In this document: positions 44,067 through 53,306 of the stretch, piece by piece
Position numbering within the stretch: position 1 is the stretch's first letter
Layout: the number at the start of each line of letters is the position of its first letter
Assembly (NCBI RefSeq): GCF_034314165.1
Contig: NZ_JAVIWK010000001.1
Span: 5,037,001-5,101,000, forward strand
Direction: 5' to 3'
DNA: 64,000 bases
Source of the DNA: Pseudomonas sp. Bout1
GTDB lineage: Bacteria; Pseudomonadota; Gammaproteobacteria; Pseudomonadales; Pseudomonadaceae
The notes under the pieces: generated by a model
Database searches by the model: none
What the model was told of the DNA's origin: nothing
What the model saw: only the letters and a program-made list of their open reading frames with translations
Translations under genes and position numbers: made by a program

Positions 44067-46139
44067 ATGATCAAGAATGCTCGTTTACCTCTGTTTGATC
44101 GCACCATCGTGCTTACCGCCTGCGCGGATGCGTTCAAGAAACTGCTGCCCCAGGCGCAGTGGAAAAACCCGGTGATGTTCGTGGTGTACCTGGGCAGCAT
44201 CCTCACCACACTGCTGTGGTTCCAGTCCCTCGGCGGCAAGGGTGAAGCCCCCAGCGGGTTTATCCTCAGCATCAGCTTGTGGCTGTGGTTCACCGTGCTG
44301 TTCGCCAACTTCGCCGAAGCCCTGGCCGAGGGTCGCAGCCGCGCCCAGGCTGCGAGCCTGCGAGGCATGAAGCGCACCACCCTGGCCAAGCTGTTGCAAC
44401 AGCCTCGGCACGGCAGCGCCTGGCTGCCGCTGGAAGCCAGCCTGCTGCGCAAGGACAATGTGGTACTGATTGAGGCCGGCGACCTGGTGCCGCTGGACGG
44501 CGTGGTGATCGAAGGCGTGGCCTCGGTGGATGAAAGCGCAATTACCGGCGAATCGGCGCCGGTTATTCGCGAAGCCGGCGGCGACTTTTCCTCGGTCACC
44601 GGCGGCACGCGCGTGCTCTCGGACTGGCTGGTGGTGCGCATCAGCGTCAACCCCGGTGAGTCGTTCCTCGACCGCATGATCTCGATGGTCGAATCCGCCA
44701 AGCGCCAGAAGACCCCTAACGAAGTCGCCCTGACGATTTTGCTGGTGGGCCTGACCCTGTTGTTCCTGCTGGTGATCGCCACGCTGAGCCCGTACTCGAT
44801 CTTCGCCGTGGCCATGAGCGGCAGCGGCAGCGTGGTCAGCGCCACGGTGCTGGTGGCGCTGCTGGTGTGCCTGATCCCCACCACCATCGGCGGCCTGCTC
44901 TCGGCCATCGGCGTGGCGGGCATGAGCCGGATGATGTCGGCCAATGTGATCGCCACCTCCGGCCGCGCAGTGGAGGCGGCGGGTGACATCGACGTGTTGC
45001 TGCTGGACAAGACCGGCACCATCACCCTGGGCAATCGCCAGGCCAGCAGTTTCCTGCCCGCGCCGGGCATCAAGGAAGCCGAGCTGGCCGACGCTGCGCA
45101 GCTGGCATCGCTGGCCGATGAAACGCCCGAAGGGCGCAGCATTGTGGTGCTGGCCAAACAGAAGTTCGACCTTCGCGCGCGGGACATCAACGCCCTGGGC
45201 GCAAGCTTTGTGCACTTCACCGCGCAGACTCGCATGAGCGGCGTCGACCTGCCCGAGGGCCGGGGCATTCGCAAGGGCGCCGCGGATGCCATCCGCAGCC
45301 ATATCGAAGCGTTGGGTGGGAGTTTTCCGGCGGCGTTGCAGGCCAAGGTCGATGAAGTGTCGCGGCGCGGCAGCACCCCGCTGGTGGTCTCGGACGGGGC
45401 AAAAGCACTGGGTGTAGTCGAGCTCAAGGACGTGGTCAAGGGCGGCATCAAGGAGCGTTTTGCCGAACTGCGGCGCATGGGCATCAAGACCGTGATGATC
45501 ACCGGCGACAACCGCCTGACCGCCGCCGCGATTGCGGTAGAAGCCGGCGTGGATGACTTCCTCGCCGAGGCCCGCCCGGAAGACAAGCTGCAACTGATCC
45601 GCGACTACCAGGCCCAGGGCAAGCTCGTGGCCATGACCGGCGACGGCACTAACGACGCACCCGCTCTGGCCCAGGCCGACGTGGCCGTGGCAATGAACAG
45701 CGGCACCCAGGCAGCGAAAGAGGCCGGCAACATGGTCGACCTCGACAGCAACCCGACCAAGCTGATCGAAGTGGTCGAGGTCGGCAAACAAATGCTGATG
45801 ACTCGCGGTGCGCTCACCACCTTCAGCGTGGCGAATGACGTGGCGAAGTATTTCGCGATCATCCCGGCGGCATTTGTCGCGACCTATCCGCAGCTCGGCG
45901 CGTTGAACGTGATGCACCTGACCAGCCCCAACTCGGCGATTCTCAGCGCGGTGATTTTCAACGCGTTGATCATTGTGGCGTTGATTCCGCTGGCGCTACG
46001 CGGCGTGACCTATCGGGCGATTGGTGCGGCGGCGTTGCTCAATCGCAACTTGCTGATCTACGGCCTGGGCGGGGTGCTGGTGCCGTTTGCCGGGATCAAG
46101 CTGATTGACATGGTGCTGACCGGGCTGGGCCTGGTGTAG
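44067..46139 (+). CDS. kdpB: Potassium-transporting ATPase, P-type ATPase subunit B
   Basis: The 690-residue P-type ATPase has the TGES actuator motif, the phosphorylation site DKTGT with Asp314, and the hinge motif [20 protein letters not shown]. It hydrolyses ATP to drive potassium uptake through KdpA. All catalytic motifs are intact and the length is normal (about 690). It starts 11 bp after kdpC. After its stop a perfect REPIN palindrome separates it from kdpD. Confidence 0.96.
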   Translation: MIKNARLPLFDRTIVLTACADAFKKLLPQAQWKNPVMFVVYLGSILTTLLWFQSLGGKGEAPSGFILSISLWLWFTVLFANFAEALAEGRSRAQAASLRGMKRTTLAKLLQQPRHGSAWLPLEASLLRKDNVVLIEAGDLVPLDGVVIEGVASVDESAITGESAPVIREAGGDFSSVTGGTRVLSDWLVVRISVNPGESFLDRMISMVESAKRQKTPNEVALTILLVGLTLLFLLVIATLSPYSIFAVAMSGSGSVVSATVLVALLVCLIPTTIGGLLSAIGVAGMSRMMSANVIATSGRAVEAAGDIDVLLLDKTGTITLGNRQASSFLPAPGIKEAELADAAQLASLADETPEGRSIVVLAKQKFDLRARDINALGASFVHFTAQTRMSGVDLPEGRGIRKGAADAIRSHIEALGGSFPAALQAKVDEVSRRGSTPLVVSDGAKALGVVELKDVVKGGIKERFAELRRMGIKTVMITGDNRLTAAAIAVEAGVDDFLAEARPEDKLQLIRDYQAQGKLVAMTGDGTNDAPALAQADVAVAMNSGTQAAKEAGNMVDLDSNPTKLIEVVEVGKQMLMTRGALTTFSVANDVAKYFAIIPAAFVATYPQLGALNVMHLTSPNSAILSAVIFNALIIVALIPLALRGVTYRAIGAAALLNRNLLIYGLGGVLVPFAGIKLIDMVLTGLGLV

Positions 46140-46153
46140 CACCGACAACCCAA

Positions 46154-46209
46154 TGTGGGAGCTGGCTTGCTGGGGTGAGCCCGCTCACCCCAGCAAGCCA
46201 GCTCCCACA
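46154..46209. repeat. Perfect REPIN palindrome between kdpB and kdpD
   Basis: Two 27-base arms beginning TGTGGGAGCTGGC are exact complements with only CC between them. The structure is a very stable hairpin and may act as an attenuator or mRNA stabiliser between the pump genes and the regulators. Confidence 0.9.
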
Positions 46210-46235
46210 ATTGAACCGCATTTACCAGGAATGAC

Positions 46236-48887
46236 ATGCCCGCATTAAACGAAGAACGCCCCGACCCCGATGCCCTGCTCGCCCGGGTTCAGCAGGAAGA
46301 ACAGGCCGCCTTGCGCGGCAAATTGCGTATCTACTTCGGCTCCAACGCCGGGGTGGGCAAGACCTGCGCGATGCTCGGCGCAGCGCAACGGGAAGTCAGC
46401 CTGGGCCGCGACGTACTCGCCGGTGTGGTGGAAACCCATGGCCGCCAGGAAACTGCCGATCTGCTCAACGGCCTCGAACAATTGCCCCGCGCCCAACGCC
46501 TGCATCACGATTTCACCCTCACCGAATTCGACCTCGACGCCGCCCTGCTCCGCCATCCCGCCGTGCTGCTGGTGGATGAACTGGCCCACAGCAACGTGCC
46601 CGGCTCGCGCCACCCGAAACGCTGGCAAGACGTGGAAGAACTACTCAGCGCCGGCATCGATGTGTGGACCACCCTCAACGTCCAGCACCTGGAAAGCCTT
46701 AACGATCTGGTGAGTGGGATCATTGGCATTCGGGTGCGGGAAACCGTACCTGACCATGTGTTCGACAACGCCCACGAAGTGGTGGTGGTCGATCTGCCAC
46801 CAGATGATCTGCTGCAGCGCTTGAAGGACGGCAAGGTGTACCTCGGCCCGCAGGCGGAACACGCGTCGCGGCACTTTTTCCGCAAGGGCAATTTATTGGC
46901 CCTGCGCGAACTGGCCCTGCGGCGCACCGCCGACCGGGTCGACACGCAGATGCGTGTGTACCGCCGCGAACAGTCGATCAAGACCCTGTGGCCCGCCCGC
47001 GAACGGTTGCTGGTAGGTGTAGCCGGTGACGCCGGTGATGAGCGCCTGGTGCGCGAAGCGGCGCGCCTGGCGCAAAAGCTCGAGGCGGACTGGATCGTGG
47101 TGCACGTCGCGTCCGCCCAGGGTCGCGGCGCCAGGCGTTATCTTACGGCGATGAAAACCCTGGCCCTGGCCAGCGAGTTTGGCGCCGACACTGCAACGTT
47201 GCCGGGCATGGACGTCGCCGAAGCACTGGCTGCCTGCGCCCGGGAACACAACGCCAATCGCCTGGTACTCGGCCATCATCCGCGCCGGGCGTGGCGGTTC
47301 TGGCATCAGTCGGTGGGCGACCGGATCAGCCGACACCATCCGCAGATCGACCAGATCGTGATCGCCCATGGCGTGCTGCCGGGCACGGTTGCTGCCATTG
47401 AAAAGCCGACGCTGGCACCCGGCAGAACCCTGGCCTACCTCTGGGCCACCCTCGCCTGCTTCACCGCCAGCGCCATCGCCGCGCTGCTGCTTCAGGTGTT
47501 CGACCTGGCCAACGTGGTGATGCTGTTCCTGCTCACGGTGGTGCTGGTGGCCCTGCGCTTTGGACGCGGCCCCGGCGTGTGGGCGGCGATGCTGGCGGTG
47601 CTGTGTTTCGACTTCTTTTTCGTACAGCCGCGCTACTCATTTACCGTCAACGACACGCAGTATTTCTTCACCTTCGCGCTGATGCTCGGCATCGCCCTGA
47701 TCACCGGGCAACTCACCGCCCGCCTGCGTCACGAAGCGCGCACTGCCGCCGCCCGTGAGCGCCGCGCCACCTCCCTGGCACGCCTGGCCCGCGACCTGTC
47801 GGCGGCGCTGACCGTGGAGCAGATCAGCGAAGTGGCATTGCGTACCTTCAGCGGCGTGTTCGAAGCACGGGTCGGCCTGGCCTTGCCGGACGCCGCCGAC
47901 GGCGTGCACAGCGTGGGCGCGGGCGGGCTGCCGATCGACGACAGCATCGCCCAATGGACCTACGACCACGGCCAGTCTGCCGGCCAGGGTACCGACACGT
48001 TGTCTGCCGCCAAAGGTTGCTACCTGCCGCTGAAAGCGCCGATGCGCGTGCGCGGCGTGCTGGTGCTGGAACTGGCGCAAAGCGAACGCCTCAATGAGCC
48101 CGAAGAACGCCGCCTGCTGGAGGCCTGCATGAGCCAGTTGGCCATCGCCCTGGAGCGCGTGCACTTCGTCGAAGTGGCGCAAAGCACCCTGGTGCAGATG
48201 GAAGGCGAGAAGATGCGCAACACCTTGCTCGCGGCGATTTCCCACGACTTGCGCACACCTCTGACTACGCTGATCGGCGCCGCCGACACCGCCCTGCCCC
48301 ATGCGCCGCCCGGGCCGCTAACGGACTTGCTGCACGGCATTCATGAGCAGGCGACGTCAATGCAGCGCCTGATCGAAAACCTGCTGGACATGGCCCGCCT
48401 GCAAGAGCGCGGCGTGCGGCTCAACCGGCAGTGGCACTTGCTGGAAGAAATCGTCGGCAGCGCCCTGCGCCAACTGCGTGAACCACTGGCCCGGCATGTC
48501 GTGCACACCACGCTGGACCCGCAATTGCCGCTGGTGGAAGTCGACGCGCTATTGATCGAACGGGTGCTGGTCAACCTGCTGGACAACGCTGCCAAGTACA
48601 CCCCGCCCGGCACTGTCATTACCGTGGCCGCCCATTCCGTTTCGGACACCATCCTGCTGGAAGTCAGCGACACCGGCCCCGGCAGCGCGCCGGCCAATCT
48701 GTTCGAACCGTTTGCCCGTGGCCAGCAGGAGTCCTCGGTGGCCGGGATCGGCCTGGGGCTGGCCCTGGCCAAGCGCATCGTGGAAGCCCACGGCGGGCGC
48801 ATCGAAGCCAAACCCGGCCGCGAGCGCGGCATGCATTTTGTCATCACTTTACCGGCGGGCACCCCGCCCTCTATGGACGCCCTATGA
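46236..48887 (+). CDS. kdpD: Sensor histidine kinase KdpD
   Basis: The 883-residue protein has the full KdpD architecture: an N-terminal KdpD domain with Walker A GSNAGVGKT (35-43), a universal-stress-protein-like domain (about 250-370), four closely spaced membrane helices (about 395-500), a GAF-type region, a HisKA domain with AAISHDLRTPLTT (His670) and an HATPase with DNAAKYTPPGTVI and GIGLGLALAKRI. It senses potassium limitation and phosphorylates KdpE. Its stop overlaps kdpE as ATGA. The REPIN just upstream may weaken its co-expression with the pump genes. Confidence 0.95.
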   Translation: MPALNEERPDPDALLARVQQEEQAALRGKLRIYFGSNAGVGKTCAMLGAAQREVSLGRDVLAGVVETHGRQETADLLNGLEQLPRAQRLHHDFTLTEFDLDAALLRHPAVLLVDELAHSNVPGSRHPKRWQDVEELLSAGIDVWTTLNVQHLESLNDLVSGIIGIRVRETVPDHVFDNAHEVVVVDLPPDDLLQRLKDGKVYLGPQAEHASRHFFRKGNLLALRELALRRTADRVDTQMRVYRREQSIKTLWPARERLLVGVAGDAGDERLVREAARLAQKLEADWIVVHVASAQGRGARRYLTAMKTLALASEFGADTATLPGMDVAEALAACAREHNANRLVLGHHPRRAWRFWHQSVGDRISRHHPQIDQIVIAHGVLPGTVAAIEKPTLAPGRTLAYLWATLACFTASAIAALLLQVFDLANVVMLFLLTVVLVALRFGRGPGVWAAMLAVLCFDFFFVQPRYSFTVNDTQYFFTFALMLGIALITGQLTARLRHEARTAAARERRATSLARLARDLSAALTVEQISEVALRTFSGVFEARVGLALPDAADGVHSVGAGGLPIDDSIAQWTYDHGQSAGQGTDTLSAAKGCYLPLKAPMRVRGVLVLELAQSERLNEPEERRLLEACMSQLAIALERVHFVEVAQSTLVQMEGEKMRNTLLAAISHDLRTPLTTLIGAADTALPHAPPGPLTDLLHGIHEQATSMQRLIENLLDMARLQERGVRLNRQWHLLEEIVGSALRQLREPLARHVVHTTLDPQLPLVEVDALLIERVLVNLLDNAAKYTPPGTVITVAAHSVSDTILLEVSDTGPGSAPANLFEPFARGQQESSVAGIGLGLALAKRIVEAHGGRIEAKPGRERGMHFVITLPAGTPPSMDAL

Positions 48888-49576
48888 GCACTGCACGCAT
48901 TCTGATTGTTGAAGACGAGGCCAATATCCGCCGCTTTGTCGGCATCGCCCTGCAGGATGAGGGCTTCCAGGTGTTCGAGGCCGACAGCGTCAAGCGCGCG
49001 TTGATCCACGCCTCCAGCCGCCAGCCGGACCTGGTGATCGTCGACCTGGGCCTGCCGGACGGTGACGGCAAACAGTTGATCAGCGAGCTGCGGGGCTGGC
49101 TGGCGGTGCCGATTTTGGTGTTGTCGGCGCGGGACCGCGAAGAGGAAAAAGTCGCCGCCCTGGATGCCGGCGCCGATGACTACCTGACCAAACCTTTTGG
49201 CGTGCCCGAGTTGCTGGCGCGCATCCGGGCCCAACTGCGCCGCCATGGGCAAGCCGGCACGGTGGCGGCCACCAGCAAGGTGGCGTTTGGCGAGATTGAA
49301 GTGGACCTGGCCACCCATGAAGTGTGGCGCCTGGGCCTGCCGGTGCACCTGACGCCCATCGAATATCGCCTGCTGTGCGCGATGATTCGCGGGCAGAGCC
49401 GGGTGCTCACCCATCGCCAGTTATTGCTCGAAGTGTGGGGCCTGGATTACGTAGACCGCGCTCATTATTTGCGGGTGCATATGGCGCACCTGCGGCAGAA
49501 GCTGGAGGCAGACCCGGCCCAGCCGCAGTACTTCATTACCGAGTTGCAGGTGGGCTACCGGTTGGTGGGGCTGTAA
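48884..49576 (+). CDS. kdpE: OmpR-type response regulator KdpE
   Basis: The 230-residue protein has a receiver domain (Glu10-Asp11 acidic pair, phospho-acceptor Asp54 in VIVDLGLPDGDG) and an OmpR/PhoB winged helix (YRLLCAMIRGQSRVLTHRQL, then YLRVHMAHLRQKL). It activates the kdp promoter when phosphorylated by KdpD. The start overlaps the kdpD stop. The last 41 bp overlap the end of the convergent LysR gene. Confidence 0.95.
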   Translation: MSTARILIVEDEANIRRFVGIALQDEGFQVFEADSVKRALIHASSRQPDLVIVDLGLPDGDGKQLISELRGWLAVPILVLSARDREEEKVAALDAGADDYLTKPFGVPELLARIRAQLRRHGQAGTVAATSKVAFGEIEVDLATHEVWRLGLPVHLTPIEYRLLCAMIRGQSRVLTHRQLLLEVWGLDYVDRAHYLRVHMAHLRQKLEADPAQPQYFITELQVGYRLVGL

Positions 49577-50459
49577 ACAGATGCGCCGCGGCGAAGTCGA
49601 CAAATACGCGGATCTTCGGTGAAAGATGACGGCTGGAAGGCCACAGTGCCCAAAACTGGCCCTGGTCATCGGTGTGGTCGTCGAGCAGGGTTTCCAGTTG
49701 GCCTTGGGCAAGGGCTTCGCGGGCCAGGAAGTCCGGCACGTAGGCAATGCCATGGCCGTCCATCGCGGCCCGGAGCATGGCTTCCATATTGTTCAAGGTC
49801 AGCGCGGTAGGCAGGCGCAATTGGGTGATGGCCGGGTTGGCGGTTAAGGTCCAGTCCATGATTTTTCCGGTGGTGGCGAAGCGATAACGCAAACACGGGT
49901 GATGCTCCAGATCACCCAGCGATTCTGGCCGACCATTATCCCGCAGGTACTGGGGCGATGCGCACAGCACAAACCGGAACGGCCCCAGCTTGCGCGCCAT
50001 CAAGGTCGAATCCGCCAGGCCGCCGCTGCGGATGACCACGTCGAAGCCCTCTTCGATCACGTCCACCAGATGGTCATTGAAATCCAGCTCCAGCTCGATC
50101 TCGGGGTAGGCTTTGCGGAACGCCATCATGTGGGGAAAGAGGAACCGATAGCCGATGGTGGGCAGGCTGACCCGCAGCTTGCCCCGGGGCGCTTGCATCG
50201 CATGCGAAAGCATGGCGCGGGCGTCTTGCAGGTCGTCGAGAATTTTCCGACAGCGCTCGTAGAACAGTTGGCCTTCGGCGGTGAGGCTGACCTTGCGCGT
50301 GCTGCGGTGCAACAGCCGCACATTCAGCGACGCTTCAAGCCTGGCGACATTCTTGCCCACCGCCGAGGCGGAAATCCCCATCGCCCGCGCAGCGCCGGTG
50401 AAGCTCAGGGCCTCTGCCGTTTTTACGAAGGCGATCACACCGCTCAGGTTGTCCGTCAC
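49536..50459 (-). CDS. LysR-family transcriptional regulator
   Basis: The 307-residue protein has the LysR winged helix-turn-helix at 1-60 (GAARAMGISASAVGKNVARL) and a periplasmic-binding-type effector domain. It resembles the large group of LysR regulators placed divergently from MFS exporters or oxidoreductases. It is divergent from the MFS gene at 50564 with 104 bp between them and probably controls it. Its 3' end overlaps kdpE by 41 bp. Confidence 0.9.
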   Translation of the reverse strand: MTDNLSGVIAFVKTAEALSFTGAARAMGISASAVGKNVARLEASLNVRLLHRSTRKVSLTAEGQLFYERCRKILDDLQDARAMLSHAMQAPRGKLRVSLPTIGYRFLFPHMMAFRKAYPEIELELDFNDHLVDVIEEGFDVVIRSGGLADSTLMARKLGPFRFVLCASPQYLRDNGRPESLGDLEHHPCLRYRFATTGKIMDWTLTANPAITQLRLPTALTLNNMEAMLRAAMDGHGIAYVPDFLAREALAQGQLETLLDDHTDDQGQFWALWPSSRHLSPKIRVFVDFAAAHLFTAPPTGSPPATR

Positions 50460-50563
50460 GTCATTGCATCCATCAAGTCCGTTATGAACGGAATGTAAGC
50501 CCGTTTATCCAAGATTGCATCCTGATTAGAGTCTTTAAATCTTCAGACCTGCGGGAATGCCCC

Positions 50564-52102
50564 ATGAACACCACACATAAATCCGTGCCCGCCCATGGCC
50601 GATACTCCATCCTCGCCGCCATTTGCCTGGCGGCCCTGGTATTGCCCATGAGCTTTACCGGCGGCGCCGTCGCCACGCCCTATATCGGCCAGGCGTTTGC
50701 CGCCCAGCCAAGCCAACTGGCGTGGATCACCAATGCGTTCATGCTGAGTTTCGGCAGCCTGTTGATGGCGGCCGGCACGCTCGCCGACCTGTATGGGAGA
50801 AAGCGCTTGTTCCTGTGGGGCATGGCGCTGTTTACCGTGGTCTCCGTGCTGCTGGCAGTGGCACCGGGGATTTTCTGGCTGGATGTGTTGCGTGGCGTGC
50901 AGGGCGTCGCGGCGGCCACAGCGTTGGCCAGTGGCTGCGCAGCGCTGGCCCAGGAATTCGATGGCCACGCCCGCACCCGCGCCTTCAGCCTGCTGGGCAC
51001 CACATTTGGTGCAGGCCTGGCGTTTGGGCCATTGCTGTCGGGGTTACTGATTGAGCACTGGGGCTGGCGGGCGATTTTCCTCGGCACCGCGCTATTGGCC
51101 GGTATTTCGTTATTGTTTGCCGCGCCCAAAATGCGTGAAAGCCGCGACCCGCAGGCGCTGCGGTTGGACACCGCCGGCGTGCTGACGTTTTCGGCGATGC
51201 TGGTGGCCCTGACCACGGCGGTGATCCTCGCCCCGGAGCACGGCTGGGCGTCGCCGCTGGTTGATGCTCTTCTGGCTGCGGCGGCGGTGTTTTTGCTGAT
51301 ATTTATTTTCGTGGAAAACCGCTCAAGCCAGCCGATGCTGGAGCTACGACTGTTTCGCTTCCCGCGTTTTATCGGCGTGCAACTCCTGCCGATCGGCACC
51401 TGTTACTGCTACATCGTGCTGATCGTGTTGCTGCCCCTGCGGTTTATCGGCGTGGAAGGTGCCAGTGCGCTGGATGCAGGCCTGATGATGCTGGCACTGT
51501 CGGCGCCGATGCTGATGGTGCCGATGATTGCGGCTTCGCTGACACGCTGGGCGTCGGCGGGCGTGCTGTGTGCGATTGGCTTACTGATAGCGGCGGTGGG
51601 CCTGTGGGGGTTAAGCCTGGCCGACCGGCCTGCGCACACCGTTGCCGCGATGCTGGTCATCGGGATAGGCACGGGGTTGCCGTGGGGTTTGATGGATGGA
51701 TTGGCGATCAGCGTGGTACCGAAAGAACGCGCGGGAATGGCCGCGGGGATTTTCAATACGACGCGCGTTGCCAGTGAAGGCGTGGCGTTGGCGATCACCA
51801 TGGCGGTGTTGGGCGCATTGGTTGCACACCACTTGCCGGGCAGCGCAACCGGGGATGTTTCAGTGATTGCACAAGCGCTGGTGATGGGCAATGTCCTGCA
51901 GGCCGGCACGACGATTCCGCTGGCGGAATTGCGCGCGGCCTACACGGCCGGGTTCAACACATTGCTACAACTACTGGCCGGTTTCACGGCGGTCACGGCC
52001 TTGGTGGTCTTGGTGTTTTTACGGCGCCAGGATGCGCTGGATGGAAGCAATACGAAGAAAATGGAAGAATGCGCGCATGACTATTCCAAAAAAATGGCGT
52101 GA
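50564..52102 (+). CDS. MFS exporter, DHA2 (14-helix) family
   Basis: The 512-residue membrane protein has about 14 predicted helices, the MFS motif A GTLADLYGRKRLFLWGMALF between helices 2 and 3, and motif C-like GAGLAFGPLLSGLL in helix 5, features of drug:proton antiporters. Substrates are probably hydrophobic cations or other drugs. The gene is divergent from a LysR regulator and overlaps the following APH(3')-like gene by 26 bp, so the two are co-transcribed. Confidence 0.87.
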   Translation: MNTTHKSVPAHGRYSILAAICLAALVLPMSFTGGAVATPYIGQAFAAQPSQLAWITNAFMLSFGSLLMAAGTLADLYGRKRLFLWGMALFTVVSVLLAVAPGIFWLDVLRGVQGVAAATALASGCAALAQEFDGHARTRAFSLLGTTFGAGLAFGPLLSGLLIEHWGWRAIFLGTALLAGISLLFAAPKMRESRDPQALRLDTAGVLTFSAMLVALTTAVILAPEHGWASPLVDALLAAAAVFLLIFIFVENRSSQPMLELRLFRFPRFIGVQLLPIGTCYCYIVLIVLLPLRFIGVEGASALDAGLMMLALSAPMLMVPMIAASLTRWASAGVLCAIGLLIAAVGLWGLSLADRPAHTVAAMLVIGIGTGLPWGLMDGLAISVVPKERAGMAAGIFNTTRVASEGVALAITMAVLGALVAHHLPGSATGDVSVIAQALVMGNVLQAGTTIPLAELRAAYTAGFNTLLQLLAGFTAVTALVVLVFLRRQDALDGSNTKKMEECAHDYSKKMA

Positions 52103-52847
52103 CCAATTCCCCAACGCACTCATCGAGCCACAGACCATCGGCGAGTCGGGAGCCGACGTCTTCCGCCTGCGCTGCGGCAACGGTGGGGACCTGTTCCTGA
52201 AATCCGAGCCCATCGGCCCACTCGCCGAATTGCCCGACGAGATCAAGCGGCTGCGCTGGCTCCAGCAATCGAACTTGCCTGGGCCTGCCGTGCTGGATGT
52301 GCTCGCGGAAAACCATCGCCACTGGCTGCTGATGAGCGCCGTCCCGGGGCAGGATCTGGCCAGCGCCAGCGACTTGTCTGCGCCGCAGGTCATCCACCTG
52401 GTGGCGAGCGCACTGCGCAGCCTGCACCAGGTGCCAATTGCACAGTGCCCGTTCGACCGCTCACTGGAACACCGTATTGCGGCCGCCGGTAATCGCGTGA
52501 ACGCAGGTCTGGTTGACGAGACCGACTTCGACGATGAACGCCTGGGCCGAACCGCCACGGATGTATTCGCCGAACTGCTGTCGACGCGCCCCGCCGCCCA
52601 TGACCTGGTCGTGACCCACGGCGATGCCTGCCTGCCAAACTTCATGGCTGAGGGCGATCACTTCAGTGGTTTCATCGACTGTGGTGGCCTGGGCGTCAGT
52701 GACTGTTATCAGGACCTTGCACTCGCGGCCCGCAGCATCGAGCGCAATCTCGGACCGGCCTGGGTGGCACCGTTCTTCGAGCAGTACGGCGTCGAAGCCG
52801 ATGAGCAGCGCATCGCGTTCTACTGCTTGCTGGACGAGTTTTTCTAA
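52077..52847 (+). CDS. Aminoglycoside 3'-phosphotransferase-like kinase
   Basis: The 256-residue protein resembles the APH(3') family, ending FYCLLDEFF like APH(3')-II. The catalytic loop THGDACLPN (Asp183) and the metal ligand Asp201 in FIDCGGLGV are present. Where APH(3')-II has CGRLGV and DRYQD, this protein has CGGLGV and DCYQD, replacing two conserved arginines; mutation of the first in the Tn5 enzyme is reported to lower resistance. It may thus be weak or act on another substrate. It starts at ATG 52077 inside the MFS gene end, and no mobile element flanks it, so it looks like a resident gene. Confidence 0.8.
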   Translation: MTIPKKWRDQFPNALIEPQTIGESGADVFRLRCGNGGDLFLKSEPIGPLAELPDEIKRLRWLQQSNLPGPAVLDVLAENHRHWLLMSAVPGQDLASASDLSAPQVIHLVASALRSLHQVPIAQCPFDRSLEHRIAAAGNRVNAGLVDETDFDDERLGRTATDVFAELLSTRPAAHDLVVTHGDACLPNFMAEGDHFSGFIDCGGLGVSDCYQDLALAARSIERNLGPAWVAPFFEQYGVEADEQRIAFYCLLDEFF

Positions 52848-52869
52848 ACCCAAACCCCAGACAGCAAAA

Positions 52870-52890
52870 AGCCCGCTCAATGAGCGGGCT
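52870..52890 (-). terminator. Terminator of the left tRNA operon
   Basis: AGCCCGCTC and GAGCGGGCT (52870-52878, 52882-52890) form a strong stem followed by T5 on the minus strand. It ends the tRNA transcript and sits 22 bp after the APH-like gene. Confidence 0.92.
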
Positions 52891-52931
52891 TCCTGTGGTA
52901 CCTGGCGTTCAGCGTTCCAGGTAACCGAATA

Positions 52932-53008
52932 TGGCGCAGCGGACGGGACTCGAACCCGCGACCCCCGGCGTGACAGGCCGGTATTCTAACCGACTGAACT
53001 ACCGCTGC
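52932..53008 (-). tRNA. tRNA-Asp (GUC), left copy
   Basis: The 77-base cloverleaf has acceptor stem GCAGCGG/CCGCTGC, anticodon GTC in the loop CTGTCAC, T-arm GGTTCGAGTCC and an encoded CCA end. Identical to the copy at 57442-57518. Confidence 0.97.
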
Positions 53009-53028
53009 GCGTAACACTAAAAAGCGAA

Positions 53029-53104
53029 TGGTGGGTGATGACGGGATCGAACCGCCGACATTCTGCTTGTAAGGCAGACGCTCTCCCAGCTGAGCTAATC
53101 ACCC
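53029..53104 (-). tRNA. tRNA-Val (UAC), left copy
   Basis: The 76-base cloverleaf has acceptor stem GGGTGAT/ATCACCC, anticodon TAC in the loop CTTACAA, T-arm GGTTCGATCCC and encoded CCA. It is the first gene of the tRNA unit, 20 bp before tRNA-Asp. Confidence 0.97.
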
Positions 53105-53125
53105 TTCACTTTCGGTGTGGGCCGC

Positions 53126-53153
53126 ATTCTATAGCAATTTTTCGTAATGTCAT
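53126..53153 (-). promoter_or_regulatory. Promoter of the left tRNA unit
   Basis: On the minus strand ATGACA (53153-53148), a 16-base spacer and TAGAAT (53131-53126) precede tRNA-Val by 21 bp. The -10 is shared with the right copy; the -35 and spacer are not. Confidence 0.65.
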
Positions 53154-53269
53154 GATTTAAATGCAATTTATTTAAAATATTTTGCTTTCCACTCGGCGCA
53201 CCCCGCAAAACCGGGATTTTCGGGCGCAAACGAGAGTCTATTGCGTTTGCCCAAGCCTTGGCCCCACAA

Positions 53270-53288
53270 TTAACAATTATTCTCAATA
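53270..53288. promoter_or_regulatory. Probable Fur box before the fecI-like gene
   Basis: TTAACAATTATTCTCAATA is an A+T-rich sequence with the spacing and ATTATTCTCA core of Pseudomonas Fur boxes, 18 bp upstream of the sigma factor ATG. Iron repression of the sigma gene is expected for this gene type. Confidence 0.6.
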
Positions 53289-53306
53289 ACACCTGGGCCG
53301 GGCCTT

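Larger units (their letters stand above)
52851..53120. repeat. 270-bp direct repeat containing tRNA-Val and tRNA-Asp, left copy
   Basis: Positions 52851-53120 are identical base for base to 57361-57630 (offset 4510). The repeat covers the terminator, a second small hairpin (CCTGG/CCAGG), tRNA-Asp, the spacer, tRNA-Val and 16 bp upstream. The two copies flank the FecI-FecR-TonB receptor genes. Two further mismatches separate the repeat from a shared CGCATTCTA. Confidence 0.97.

Noticed and set aside
52077..52847. The APH-like gene as part of a resistance transposon or integron
   Set aside because: No inverted repeats, transposase or integrase are nearby, and its composition and overlap with the MFS gene look native.
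53105..53306. A tRNA-targeted integrative element with integrase
   Set aside because: No integrase or excisionase gene is present between the tRNA copies; only the sigma, anti-sigma and receptor genes are there.
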